From Anaeromicropila populeti (GTDB lineage: Bacteria; Bacillota; Clostridia; Lachnospirales; Lachnospiraceae): DNA of 64,000 nt. Below are positions 16,511 to 25,501 of this stretch, in pieces. The stretch lies in assembly GCF_900112775.1 (NCBI RefSeq), contig NZ_FOYZ01000006.1:1-64000 (forward strand). The letters are read 5' to 3'. Within the stretch, counting starts at the first letter, position 1. Every line of letters starts with the position of its first letter. Under the pieces are notes generated by a model, which had not been told where the DNA came from, ran no database searches, and was given only the letters and a program-made list of their open reading frames with translations. The translations under genes were made by a program, and so were the position numbers.

Positions 16511-17671
16511 ATGGAAAATTTTATTTTTAATGCGTATACAAAAATTTATTTTGGAAAAGGAATGATAAGTAATTTACCAGAAGCAATAAAGAAGCATGGG
16601 AAAAATGTTCTATTAGTTTATGGTGGGGGAAGCATTAGAAAAAATGGAATTTACGATAAGACAAGGGAATTATTAAGTGACTGCAACATTATTGAATTAC
16701 CTGGAGTTGAACCTAACCCTAAAATTGATACTGTTAGAAAAGGAGTGGAACTTTGCAGAGAACATAATGTGGAGGTAATTCTTGCAATTGGCGGAGGAAG
16801 TACAATTGACTGTTCAAAAGTAATAGGTGCAGGGTTCTATTATGAAGGAGATGCTTGGGAACTGGTTGAGTTTCCAGATAAAATTACAGAAGTCCTGCCT
16901 GTGGTGACTGTATTAACTTTGGCGGCTACTGGTTCAGAAATGAATAAAAATGCAGTAATATCTAATCCAGAGATTAATGAAAAGCTTGGAACGGCTTCTT
17001 CTAATATGATACCACAGGCTTCGATATTAGATCCAGAGTATTTGTATTCACTTCCGGCGATTCAGACAGCAGCAGGAACAGCTGATATTATGTCACATGT
17101 TTTTGAAAGCTATTTTAAGCAAGAGGAAGATACTTTTATTCAAAATAAATTTGCAGAGGGCCTTTTAGAAACTTGCATTAAATATTGTCCGATTGCATTA
17201 AAAGAACCTAATAATTATGAGGCAAGAGCAAACCTAATGTGGGCAAGTACACTTGCATTAAATGGATTAGTTGGTGCGGGGAAGGCAGGAGCATGGACTT
17301 GTCATCCAATGGAGCATGAGTTAAGTGCATTTTATGATATTACACATGGGACTGGGTTGGCAATTTTGACCCCACGGTGGATGAGATATATTTTAAGTGA
17401 AAAAACAGTGGATAAATTTGTAGAGTATGGTAAAAACGTATGGCATCTACCTGAGTTGGAAGACAAGTTTGCATATGCAAACCAGGCAATTGATAAGACG
17501 GAACAATTTTTCAGAGATTGTGGTATTCCTATGAGCTTTTCTGAAATTGGAATTGGGGAAGAATATTTTGATATAATGGCGGAAAAAGCAGTCCGTATTG
17601 GGTATTTAGCATATGCTTATGTTCCGTTGTCTAAGAACGATGTAATAAATATATTCAAAATGTGTATGTAA
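16511..17671 (+). CDS. iron-containing alcohol dehydrogenase (butanol dehydrogenase type)
   Basis: 386 residues of the group III Fe-dependent alcohol dehydrogenases, reducing aldehydes such as butyraldehyde with NAD(P)H. Cofactor loops VYGGGSIRKNG and AIGGGSTIDCSKVIG are intact. Metal ligands are visible as TADIMSHVFESYF (Asp, His) and CHPMEHELSAFYDITHGTG (two His). Blocks such as VEPNPKIDTVRKGVELCRE are typical of BdhA/YqhD-like enzymes. GGAGGTTGTTCA precedes the ATG. Alone, followed by repeat copy B and a terminator. Confidence 0.9.
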   Translation: MENFIFNAYTKIYFGKGMISNLPEAIKKHGKNVLLVYGGGSIRKNGIYDKTRELLSDCNIIELPGVEPNPKIDTVRKGVELCREHNVEVILAIGGGSTIDCSKVIGAGFYYEGDAWELVEFPDKITEVLPVVTVLTLAATGSEMNKNAVISNPEINEKLGTASSNMIPQASILDPEYLYSLPAIQTAAGTADIMSHVFESYFKQEEDTFIQNKFAEGLLETCIKYCPIALKEPNNYEARANLMWASTLALNGLVGAGKAGAWTCHPMEHELSAFYDITHGTGLAILTPRWMRYILSEKTVDKFVEYGKNVWHLPELEDKFAYANQAIDKTEQFFRDCGIPMSFSEIGIGEEYFDIMAEKAVRIGYLAYAYVPLSKNDVINIFKMCM

Positions 17672-17683
17672 AGTGTTATTTAG

Positions 17684-17803
17684 AACAAAGTGTGTGTTCC
17701 ACACACTTGCGATTTTAATCAACTATAAGGAACACACACTTTGCCACAACCTGTGGGTGTGGCTGTCCTTTAGCCACTATATTCCTTACCCACACGTGTG
17801 CAT
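17684..17803. repeat. dispersed palindromic repeat, copy B (120 nt)
   Basis: Nearly identical to copy A (15437-15525) over the first ~23 and last ~70 nt, with about 30 nt more in the apical part. Its outer hairpin is therefore CAAAGTGTGTGTTCC ... GGAACACACACTTTG, a perfect 15-bp inverted repeat around an AT-rich loop. The second fold (GTGGCT/AGCCAC within GTGGGT/ACCCAC) is conserved. Same orientation as copy A, 2.2 kb away. Confidence 0.85.
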
Positions 17804-17807
17804 CATC

Positions 17808-17836
17808 CTGCACCCTGTTTTTTAGGGTGCTTTTTT
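17808..17836 (+). terminator. intrinsic terminator (bidirectional shape)
   Basis: 7-bp stem GCACCCT/AGGGTGC, loop GTTTTTT, then six T. Between the convergent dehydrogenase and GH43 genes. Confidence 0.8.
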
Positions 17837-17850
17837 GCGTGAATAGCAGC

Positions 17851-19182
17851 TTATTTGCTAAATACAAAAGATATCAGTTCAAAGAGCTGTCTGCCCTTAA
17901 ACATTTCGGTAAAATAACCTCCAAAACTGTCTTCAACGACAAAAAATACAGCATGTCTGCCAGTTACATTTCTGACAGTTGTTGTAATGCAGTTGTCATC
18001 TAACCCAATATTGCAGCAGCCAATCTCTTCTCCATTTTCATAGTGATCAATGAAAATATGCAATTTAGACTTACAGCCAGAGCCGATTATACTGGCACTA
18101 AATTCCATGGTTTTACTTGAAAAATCCTCACCAAAGTCAAAATATTTAAATCCAATGATACAGCCACTGGTAATATTGGTAATAATTCTTGTAAATATAT
18201 TTTTTTCTGTAATTATGCATCCGCCTTTCAGTACGCATGCAATATCAGCAGGTGTAATCTGATAAGGTGACAAAGCTTCCTCAAAGCCCAAAGAAGTCAT
18301 CTCTACCTGCGGAATTGTTCCATCAGGCATTATGTCAATCCGTTCCACGCAGCCACGTCTTGACATAATGGTACCGTTTGTCATTCTGTGATAAAAAATA
18401 TACCACTGGCCATTTATTTTGCAGATTGAGCCATGGTTATTCCCACCGGGGTAATCAATACCATTGTCTACAATGGTTCCACCATAAGTAAAAGGTCCTG
18501 TTGGGGATTTACTGGTAGCATATACAAGCCTGCTTCCTGTTTTGGGAGAATAGATAAGGTAGTAAGTATCTCCAACCTTTCTTGGTGAACAGGCTTCAAA
18601 AAATTCGAAAGGTGCTTCTACTGGGATAATATCATCCTGATAGGTTCCATCTATTACTTCATACATATTTTCTGAATTCAATTCAGCCATATAGGAGCTG
18701 AGGTATCCGCAATAGATATACACGCGCCCGTCATCATCTACCAGTACGCCTGGATCAATAAAGGAACCATGACCACAGAATTCTTCATTTTTTCCTTCAG
18801 GAATGTTGTATTGATAGGTTGAAATTAGTTTAAATGGTCCTTCAGGCTTATCGCTGACAGCAACACAGCCCCTTGCCCCTACAATATAGGCATAAAGATA
18901 ATAGCTGTCTCCTTTTTTTACTACATCAGGGGCAAAAAGGCTGTGATCCGTCCAATCTGTATCACTTTTATGATCTCTATCGTCCTGGGTATGAAATATG
19001 TCACCATGGCAGATCCAGTCAGAAAGATTATGAACAGAAGCAGACCATACTTTTAGCTTAAAATCACAAAATTTATCTGAACCAGCACTGTCATGCGAAC
19101 CATAAACATATACTCGGTCACCAAAGACACGGGGTTCTCCATCAGGTATATACTCCCAGTTTGGTAAATATGGATTTGGCAT
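17851..19182 (-). CDS. glycoside hydrolase family 43 enzyme with C-terminal CBM-like domain
   Basis: Five-bladed beta-propeller hydrolase, probably a beta-xylosidase or alpha-L-arabinofuranosidase acting on plant polysaccharide oligomers. The opening PNWEYIPDGEPRVFGDRVYVYGSHD carries the catalytic-base region; FAPDVVKKGDSYYLYAY, DPGVLVDDDGRVYIYCG and FEACSPRKVGDTYYLIYS are GH43 blocks. Residues ~310-443 form a beta-rich module of the CBM6 type. No signal peptide, so it is cytoplasmic. Start at 19182 (MPNPYLPNW) has AGGAGGAAATACT upstream. Divergent AraC regulator suggests sugar-specific control. Confidence 0.88.
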   Translation of the reverse strand: MPNPYLPNWEYIPDGEPRVFGDRVYVYGSHDSAGSDKFCDFKLKVWSASVHNLSDWICHGDIFHTQDDRDHKSDTDWTDHSLFAPDVVKKGDSYYLYAYIVGARGCVAVSDKPEGPFKLISTYQYNIPEGKNEEFCGHGSFIDPGVLVDDDGRVYIYCGYLSSYMAELNSENMYEVIDGTYQDDIIPVEAPFEFFEACSPRKVGDTYYLIYSPKTGSRLVYATSKSPTGPFTYGGTIVDNGIDYPGGNNHGSICKINGQWYIFYHRMTNGTIMSRRGCVERIDIMPDGTIPQVEMTSLGFEEALSPYQITPADIACVLKGGCIITEKNIFTRIITNITSGCIIGFKYFDFGEDFSSKTMEFSASIIGSGCKSKLHIFIDHYENGEEIGCCNIGLDDNCITTTVRNVTGRHAVFFVVEDSFGGYFTEMFKGRQLFELISFVFSK

Positions 19183-19307
19183 AGTATTTCCTCCTAGTTT
19201 TTTTATACTCAATATTGTAATATTATTTTATAGATAGCACAATGTAATATTGTGTTGATCGTACTGCACAAATGTGCAAGAATAGGACAAAACCAGGAGA
19301 GAATGTA
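19183..19307. promoter_or_regulatory. divergent promoter/operator region between GH43 and AraC genes
   Basis: Contains several short inverted repeats: AATATTGTAATATT, CACAAT..ATTGTG and GCACAAATGTGC. These are candidate AraC-regulator or catabolite sites. Individual promoters are not resolved. Confidence 0.4.
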
Positions 19308-20093
19308 ATGGAAATAAAATGTATAGGATATAATCATCCACACGATAGTAAATTTGTGATTAACCGGCCCAATGGAGTGGATAGCTGGTTGTTTCTTCTT
19401 ATTAAAACTCCAGCTGTTTTTATGAAAGATGGACAGAAGATAGTGACAAAGAAAAATTCATTTATCTTGTATAGTAAAGATACTCCACAATATTATCAAA
19501 CCTATGGTGAAATATACATCGATGACTGGTTTCATTTTGTTGCAGACGAGAAGGATGTTCAGTTCTTTCAAGAATTGAACATACCATTTAATACAGTAAC
19601 AGAATTAAGTATAATATCTGATTTATCAGCGTTTATCCGGACTATGACGTATGAGTTTTATTCAAATGAACTCTATAAGCCAGAACTTATGGATTTGTAT
19701 TTAAGAACACTTTTTTACAAATTAAGTCAGAGAGTTAATTCTTGCTGCATCCCAGAGTCTGGAAGTGCTTCTAGACATTATGACTGTATGCAGCATATTA
19801 GAAATGAGATTTTCAATATGCCACAAAAAAGCTGGTCCATTAACGAAATTGCCAGAGAACATTCCATGAGCCGATCAGGGTTCCAGCATATTTACAAAAA
19901 TACATTTGGTGTAAGTGCTACAACAGATATTATTAACAGCAGACTGCAAAGAGTGAAGTTTTTATTGCAGACTACGGACATGACATTGGACAAAATTGCC
20001 GAACAGTGTGGATACAGTAGTGAAAATTATCTTATGCGGCAGTTTAAAGAAAAATTTGGAGTGACACCTGGGCAATTTAGAAAAAACATATAA
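19308..20093 (+). CDS. AraC-family transcriptional regulator
   Basis: 262 residues. The N-terminal ~150 form a ligand-binding (cupin-like) domain; the C-terminal ~100 hold two helix-turn-helix motifs (SINEIAREHSMSRSGFQHIYKN and LDKIAEQCGYSSENYLMRQFKEKFG followed by VTPGQFRK). Divergent from the GH43 gene, so probably its sugar-responsive activator. Start 19308 has AGGAGAGA about 8 nt upstream; 19272 lacks one. Confidence 0.88.
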   Translation: MEIKCIGYNHPHDSKFVINRPNGVDSWLFLLIKTPAVFMKDGQKIVTKKNSFILYSKDTPQYYQTYGEIYIDDWFHFVADEKDVQFFQELNIPFNTVTELSIISDLSAFIRTMTYEFYSNELYKPELMDLYLRTLFYKLSQRVNSCCIPESGSASRHYDCMQHIRNEIFNMPQKSWSINEIAREHSMSRSGFQHIYKNTFGVSATTDIINSRLQRVKFLLQTTDMTLDKIAEQCGYSSENYLMRQFKEKFGVTPGQFRKNI

Positions 20094-20193
20094 GAATGAA
20101 TAACATGAATATTTTTACAGACACAGGAAAGAATAGGGATTAAAGGTAATTATGATTTTTGCCAAAAAAGTTATTGTATCATAAGGAGAGACT

Positions 20194-21039
20194 ATGGCAA
20201 TGAGACAGGATTATTGTTTAAATTTCTGTGAGATGATTCAGAATTTGTATGAGAAGTATGTAAACTTTGATGATGCAATTGAACACTGTTTGAAAGAGGA
20301 AGGCGAAGAAAACTGCCAGCGAATTTATTTTGGTTCCTCCTTTTGTGGACAGCATTTTTTGCATATTACAAACAAAATTGTTAGCAGTCTGGCAGAAGCT
20401 TGTATGAGAAAGGGGATAAAATTGACTTTAGTAATTCCCACCTTTTCAGAAAGAAATCTAGATAGAGGAAAAGATAAAATAAAGGAGTTTGCTGCTTTCT
20501 GTGAGAATTGTTTGGATGAAATGACAGTAAATGATTTTGGAATGCTGGATTTTGTGAGCAAGAATTATCAGGTGAACTTGAATTTGGGGAGGCTGTTTAT
20601 GAAGGATTACCGAGATCCGAGATATGAACAATATTTTCATCAGATTCTGGCTCCCAAAATATTTACAGGTTATTTATTGAATTTGCTGGAACAGTACCCT
20701 ATAACGGGTATGGAGTTTGATCCTACTCATGAAGGCATTGATTTCAGCGCGAAACCAGAAAAAATTCAAATCGGAATACATCTTCCATATTGTTATATGA
20801 CAGTAGGACATATTTGTGAATTTGCCTCCATTCCAGTAGAACTAGAAAAGAAGTTTCGGCCGAATATCCAGTGTCAGAATGAATGTATGAAAAATCTGAT
20901 TCGTTATCATTTTGACGATGAATACAAATGGATGCGGCTTGGAAAGACAATCTACTTTTGGAATAAATCATGTAAAATAGTGGGAACCGATCAGATAAGA
21001 GTTATTTATTTTCCTTATAAATGGGAGGTGGCTCAATGA
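20194..21039 (+). CDS. UbiV-like U32-superfamily partner protein (putative Fe-S)
   Basis: 281 residues, no membrane segment. It does not carry the full U32 signature but has the look of a UbiV-type subunit: an early Cys in FGSSFCGQHF (C51) and a late cluster C208, C227, C231 (CX18CX3C) plus C200, with LGRLFMKDYRDPRY in between. In UbiV one early and three late Cys hold a [4Fe-4S] cluster. It overlaps the next U32 gene by 4 nt (ATGA), so they are translated together and probably form a heterodimer. Substrate unknown. GGAGAG lies 5 nt before the ATG. Confidence 0.6.
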   Translation: MAMRQDYCLNFCEMIQNLYEKYVNFDDAIEHCLKEEGEENCQRIYFGSSFCGQHFLHITNKIVSSLAEACMRKGIKLTLVIPTFSERNLDRGKDKIKEFAAFCENCLDEMTVNDFGMLDFVSKNYQVNLNLGRLFMKDYRDPRYEQYFHQILAPKIFTGYLLNLLEQYPITGMEFDPTHEGIDFSAKPEKIQIGIHLPYCYMTVGHICEFASIPVELEKKFRPNIQCQNECMKNLIRYHFDDEYKWMRLGKTIYFWNKSCKIVGTDQIRVIYFPYKWEVAQ

Positions 21040-21995
21040 AGGTATTAGTACCCCTTAATAACAGGGAACATATTGACGATTATCTGAAAGCAGGTGCAGG
21101 AGAGTTTTATATTGGCTTTTATGATAAGGCATGGGTAGAGCGCTTTGGAGATTATGCAGATATTAATCGGTTAACAGGGTATAAGGAGGATGCAAATCCT
21201 TTTGACTTTGATACAATACTGGAAATAATAGAAGAGGTAAAAAATAAAGGAATTATGATTTACGTAACCTTCAATTCCAGTATGTATTCAGGTGAACAGC
21301 TGGAATTTATCCGCCAATATTTTACCAGGCTTCAAAAAACAAGAGTAGATGGTGTCATTGTTTCTTGCATGGAACTGATGGAATTGGCGAGAGAAACGGG
21401 AGTAGCTGCTGTGGTTAGCACGATAAGTGGAGTATATAATTCAGATATTGTAAAATTCTATAAAGAACGTGGAGCAAAACGAATTATTTTGCCGCGGGAT
21501 CTTTTAGTTGAGGAAATCGGAACAATTTCAGCTGCATTACCAGATATGGAATATGAAGTGTTTATGATGAGAAACGGCTGTTCTTTTTCGGATTCTAATT
21601 GTCTTGGACTTCACCGTCAGGAAATGTGTGCAATTTGCAGCAGCCTCCGTAACAGTAAAAAGGAAGTTCTTACGAATGAGAAAGGATTTCAGCCGCTGCA
21701 TAATACAGAATGGAATAATTTTATCTACAACCATTTTTTTCACCAGGATGCCTGTGGGTTATGTGCGTTATATCAGTTTGTAAAGATGGGAATTGCAGCC
21801 TGTAAAATTGTAGGACGGTCAGATGAGTGGGAAGCAATTTGTCATGATATTGCATTTGTGAAAAAAAATATTGATATAGCAGAAAAATGTGAATCAGAAG
21901 AGGAATTTCTAGAAGAAATGGCTTTTCCAAACAGTCGAAAGGCAATCTGCAAAATGGGTTTATCCTGCTACTATCCAGAAATACGTTTTCAATAA
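21036..21995 (+). CDS. peptidase U32-family protein (UbiU-like)
   Basis: 319 residues from the ATG at 21036, which has GGGAGGTGG upstream and overlaps the preceding stop. U32 features: AGAGEFYIGFYD near the N-terminus, GAKRIILPRDLLVEEI, and the Cys-rich signature with C182, C189, C198, C201 followed by C240 and C243. U32 proteins are mostly not proteases but Fe-S enzymes for O2-independent hydroxylation of tRNA, rRNA or quinone precursors. With its partner it resembles the UbiU-UbiV pair, but this organism is not expected to make ubiquinone, so another substrate is likely. Confidence 0.78.
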   Translation: MKVLVPLNNREHIDDYLKAGAGEFYIGFYDKAWVERFGDYADINRLTGYKEDANPFDFDTILEIIEEVKNKGIMIYVTFNSSMYSGEQLEFIRQYFTRLQKTRVDGVIVSCMELMELARETGVAAVVSTISGVYNSDIVKFYKERGAKRIILPRDLLVEEIGTISAALPDMEYEVFMMRNGCSFSDSNCLGLHRQEMCAICSSLRNSKKEVLTNEKGFQPLHNTEWNNFIYNHFFHQDACGLCALYQFVKMGIAACKIVGRSDEWEAICHDIAFVKKNIDIAEKCESEEEFLEEMAFPNSRKAICKMGLSCYYPEIRFQ

Positions 21996-21999
21996 AAAC

Positions 22000-22040
22000 A
22001 CATATTGCAGAGCACCAGGCTTACTGCAATATGTCCTTTT
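22000..22040 (+). terminator. terminator overlapping the 3' end of the convergent gene
   Basis: 11-bp stem ACATATTGCAG (22000-22010) / CTGCAATATGT (22024-22034) then CCTTTTTT. The 3' arm is made of the last codons of the YhhN gene on the other strand, whose stop codon (22021-22023) lies in the loop. Confidence 0.75.
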
Positions 22041-22731
22041 TTCTAAAACCATTCATTACACTTAATGCGAGAATTCCCTGTCCAGTATAATAAATTAATA
22101 AGTTAAGCGGTACCAGAATAAATGGACTGTTGTTATAATAAAAAACATGTACTAATATCAGATCTGAGATGTAAAACATAATTGCTCCAAGGATAGTTGT
22201 CATAACAGCCCAAGGGAAGGAGTGATAATGTTTTATCAGAGAAACAGCACTTCCTGTCATAAAAGTAATAATTAGTGTATAGGCTACAATCAGTGGATAC
22301 ATGGAACCAAATTCAAAACCGTCAACTACGGTAATGTATGTAATTGTAAAAACTGCAAGTATTGCGAAAACAATGAGCTGAATTTGATTGATTTTAGTAA
22401 AACGGTAAAAACTGATGGAATAAAATATGTGTCCAATTGCAAAACTTGCAACTCCCAAAATAAAAAAAATGGAGTTATTATTAATTGCCAAAAAGAAATC
22501 CCCAAATAGAGCAAAAATGAATCCAAGCAATAAGGTAATAAAATAGTTTTTATCGCAGGGAACAGCAAGATAGCTGATAACGATTAAGCTTACAAATAAA
22601 AGACTGGTAAAGGTTTTTAGAAAAACATAAATTATGCGAGGTTCTACCCCAATATTAAAGATTAAGGTCATCATAGACAGCAAAAGAACAAAAAATAAAA
22701 GGAAGGGTTCCTTTTTTAGTTTTATCATCAT
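22021..22731 (-). CDS. YhhN-family membrane protein (lysoplasmalogenase-like)
   Basis: 236 residues with about eight hydrophobic segments. Family blocks: FALFGDFFLAINNNSIFFILGVASFAIGHIFYS and the late YISDLILV, which carry the conserved Asp residues of the TMEM86/YhhN family. Characterised members hydrolyse the vinyl-ether bond of lysoplasmalogens; plasmalogens are common in anaerobic clostridia, so this function is plausible. Alone, ends in a shared hairpin with the U32 unit. Confidence 0.82.
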   Translation of the reverse strand: MMIKLKKEPFLLFFVLLLSMMTLIFNIGVEPRIIYVFLKTFTSLLFVSLIVISYLAVPCDKNYFITLLLGFIFALFGDFFLAINNNSIFFILGVASFAIGHIFYSISFYRFTKINQIQLIVFAILAVFTITYITVVDGFEFGSMYPLIVAYTLIITFMTGSAVSLIKHYHSFPWAVMTTILGAIMFYISDLILVHVFYYNNSPFILVPLNLLIYYTGQGILALSVMNGFRKKDILQ

Positions 22732-22873
22732 AATATTAATCTCCTATGTGGTATTTTATTTTAAATATAACATATAATTTTGAAATTGTGTAGAGAAAAC
22801 TATTTCTTGTAATAATGCAAATAGTAGGATAAAATATAGAAATAGAAATGAAAAGTACAGAGGGTGAGTTATT

Positions 22874-25453
22874 GTGTTAGGTTTTGTTTTTGATGATGTG
22901 GTGGCAGAATGCCTGGGTAAGGTAAAGGATCCATTAAAGCAGTGTTATTTGGAAGAGAAGGATAAAAGAAGTATTCAGAAAATATTTGATGATTTTTTTG
23001 AAACCTCTTTTATGAGAAATATAAAAGAAGCAGACTATCAAATAGACAGTATCGATTTGGAACCATTGAGAGCAAAGTATGATGGTATCGCTTATAGCCT
23101 ATGGAAATTAACTGCTATTACAGAACCAGGTGTATTACGAGAACAATATAAGAGAATTCAGGAAAAGGCGTATCAGCTTTCAAGAGCTGTGACAGAACCT
23201 CAGAAAAAAGTGGTCGATACAATACTAGATGTTTCTAGAAAATTGATCGAAGCCTTTTTGGTAAAGAAATTTTCACCCAGTGAAGCTTACCTTCTTCAAA
23301 AGATTAATTTATTAGAGGATACAGTTGTAGCTGTAAGTGGAAGGTTATCAGCGGTTGAAAATGCTTGTGCAGAAAAGGAATGCAGCAGGAATGACGAGAA
23401 ATGGGATAACAAGACGGCACAGTTTTATCAGCGGAAGTTTGGTGCCAGTCTTTTTTTGGATAAAAGAGAGGGCATTACTTTAGAGGATGTTTATGTAGAG
23501 CCGATTGCCAGCCCGTTGAATCAACACGGATATCCAGTAAGATATGGAGAAAGAAAAATTTTATCTGTTATAGAAGAGTATTTGAATAAAAAGGATGGTT
23601 TTCTTCTATTCATAGAGGGGGACGCAGGAATTGGGAAAAGTAGTCTGGTTGCAAGGCTTTCCATCCATTACATAGAAAAAGATATTTATTATAAGCCGTT
23701 AAAAGACTTTTTGTCAGTGGAGGAAACCATTGATTTCAAAGAAAATATTTTAAAATCCTTTCATCTGGAGGAAGATGATTGGGGAAAGACACTGATTCTG
23801 GACGGGTTTGATGAAGTTTGCTGCCGGTTAGATCCTGTGCTGTTTGATACCCACTTACAATTTTTTCTAGAGCGTGAGTATAGGATTATCTTGACTACAA
23901 GACCCCGGTATTTGGAAAAAATTAATATTACAGTTCATTATGAAACTTTTGCATTACAGAAATTCAATACGGCTCAAATAGAAGAGTGGTTAAATAAATA
24001 TAAGGCTAAAAGAGGGGAAGCGTTAAGCGAAGAGACAAAACATCAAATTCTACAGACAGCCAGGGAATCCATGGATTTTATGGATATTGTGGGAATCCCA
24101 ATTATGCTTTATATTATAGCCAACCAGAATATTGATGTTTCATCATTGAAATCAATTGGACAGTTGTATGATACGGTATTTGCCAACTTAAAGGAGGACA
24201 AATCACCTTCTAAGAAGCAGCAGCTGGAGGAGGATTATGAGATTGCACAAAGGCTTGCCCTGGCAATGCAGAAGAAGGAAGTTTTGAGAATGTCCAAAGA
24301 GGAAGCACTAGATAATGGGGTAGGACCCTTTGACAGTACTTTTTATGGGTCTGTTTATATTATTGAGGGGCAGGCTGAAATGGAATTTGTACATAAATCA
24401 ATACAGGAATTTTTTGCGGCACAGTGGATATGGAAAACTTTGAAAGCCATTAATAGTAAAGAAAATGGATTAGATCAGTATACCTTGCTCTTAAATGAAT
24501 TATTTTTAAGAGATGAGGTAATAGAGTTTCTAAAGTATTTTTATGATACGGATCAGGAACGAGTTAGAATTGGTGAGTCAGTAGTGAATGTATTTGATGA
24601 TTTCTTAAATGGAAATATGTCTTGTACCAGAAAAGAGTGTTCCAATCACATCAATGCAGTTCAATTTGTTGAAGAAGGAATTACCTGTATTTATGTCAAT
24701 CACCTAATTCTTACAAATCAAATATTTCAGATACCGCCAATCAATAAATTTGCTCCTGGCTATTACGAAAAAATAACTGCGTTTGTAAGAGGAATGCGTT
24801 TGTTTTGGAATGATGAACAGCGTAGAGGATATCTTAGAGTCTTACAGGATATTATTTTTCAGAAGCACCCGTTATCCTATTTGGATTTTCGGGGAAAGCA
24901 GTTTACTAAATGTGATTTTTTTGGTTCAGTGCTTGAGTTGTGTAATTTTCATGAAGCGTATTTTGAACAGTGTACTTTACTAGAGACACATTTACGGGGA
25001 AGTATTTTTGAATATACCAGATTTGTTAATACAGTATGGAAAGCATTACATATTAGGGATATTGTACTAAAGGATAGTGATTTTGATAATTGCAGCTGGG
25101 AAGAAGTGGAAATTCAGTTTGTACGGCTTTGTCGGTGCACAGTCATTAAGGGGACATGGAGTAAGGTGGTTTTAAAGCAGCTTACAGTGGATCAGTTTTC
25201 CTATAGAAATATGACATTAAAAAACTGTAATTTTGAGAGGGTTCATTTTAACAATGTAAAATTTGAAAAGGCTATTTTTGCAAAATGCACTTTTAATAGT
25301 TGTACGTTTAAAAGGTGTACATTTGTTAATTGCCTATTTGAACAGCCTGTGTTTATGGGAGCTTGTATCATGGATCAGTATACACAAAATACCTGTAAAG
25401 CGGCTCTGGGAAAATCAGGAATTAATGGAGGCATTCGATCTGTAAAGAAATAA
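22874..25453 (+). CDS. NACHT NTPase with C-terminal pentapeptide repeats (NLR-like, possible antiphage protein)
   Basis: 859 residues in three parts. Residues 1-~190 form an all-helical N-terminal domain. Residues ~225-520 are a NACHT NTPase: Walker A GDAGIGKSS (249-257), Walker B TLILDGFDE (306-314), sensor LTTRPR (~340-345) and a winged-helix part with VHKSIQEFFAAQW. Residues ~670-845 are pentapeptide-like repeats (LDFRGKQFTKCDFFGSVL..., FNSCTFKRCTFVNCLFEQP) that build a quadrilateral beta-helix, likely the sensor. Bacterial NACHT proteins of this layout include antiphage NLRs; no separate effector is adjacent. GTG start with GAGGGTG about 9 nt upstream. Confidence 0.85.
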   Translation: MLGFVFDDVVAECLGKVKDPLKQCYLEEKDKRSIQKIFDDFFETSFMRNIKEADYQIDSIDLEPLRAKYDGIAYSLWKLTAITEPGVLREQYKRIQEKAYQLSRAVTEPQKKVVDTILDVSRKLIEAFLVKKFSPSEAYLLQKINLLEDTVVAVSGRLSAVENACAEKECSRNDEKWDNKTAQFYQRKFGASLFLDKREGITLEDVYVEPIASPLNQHGYPVRYGERKILSVIEEYLNKKDGFLLFIEGDAGIGKSSLVARLSIHYIEKDIYYKPLKDFLSVEETIDFKENILKSFHLEEDDWGKTLILDGFDEVCCRLDPVLFDTHLQFFLEREYRIILTTRPRYLEKINITVHYETFALQKFNTAQIEEWLNKYKAKRGEALSEETKHQILQTARESMDFMDIVGIPIMLYIIANQNIDVSSLKSIGQLYDTVFANLKEDKSPSKKQQLEEDYEIAQRLALAMQKKEVLRMSKEEALDNGVGPFDSTFYGSVYIIEGQAEMEFVHKSIQEFFAAQWIWKTLKAINSKENGLDQYTLLLNELFLRDEVIEFLKYFYDTDQERVRIGESVVNVFDDFLNGNMSCTRKECSNHINAVQFVEEGITCIYVNHLILTNQIFQIPPINKFAPGYYEKITAFVRGMRLFWNDEQRRGYLRVLQDIIFQKHPLSYLDFRGKQFTKCDFFGSVLELCNFHEAYFEQCTLLETHLRGSIFEYTRFVNTVWKALHIRDIVLKDSDFDNCSWEEVEIQFVRLCRCTVIKGTWSKVVLKQLTVDQFSYRNMTLKNCNFERVHFNNVKFEKAIFAKCTFNSCTFKRCTFVNCLFEQPVFMGACIMDQYTQNTCKAALGKSGINGGIRSVKK

Positions 25454-25456
25454 AGC

Positions 25457-25501
25457 TAAGGAGGAGGGAAGTATTACAAGTGGTAATACAATGAAAAACA
25501 T
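25457..25501 (+). promoter_or_regulatory. SD, hairpin and mini-ORF before the MBL gene
   Basis: AAGGAGGAGGG (25458-25468) lies 33 nt before the ATG at 25502. Between them is a 7-bp hairpin GTATTAC/GTAATAC (25471-25489) and a four-codon ORF (ATG 25491) whose TGA overlaps the main ATG. Either hairpin bridging or translational coupling from the mini-ORF could set initiation. Confidence 0.45.
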
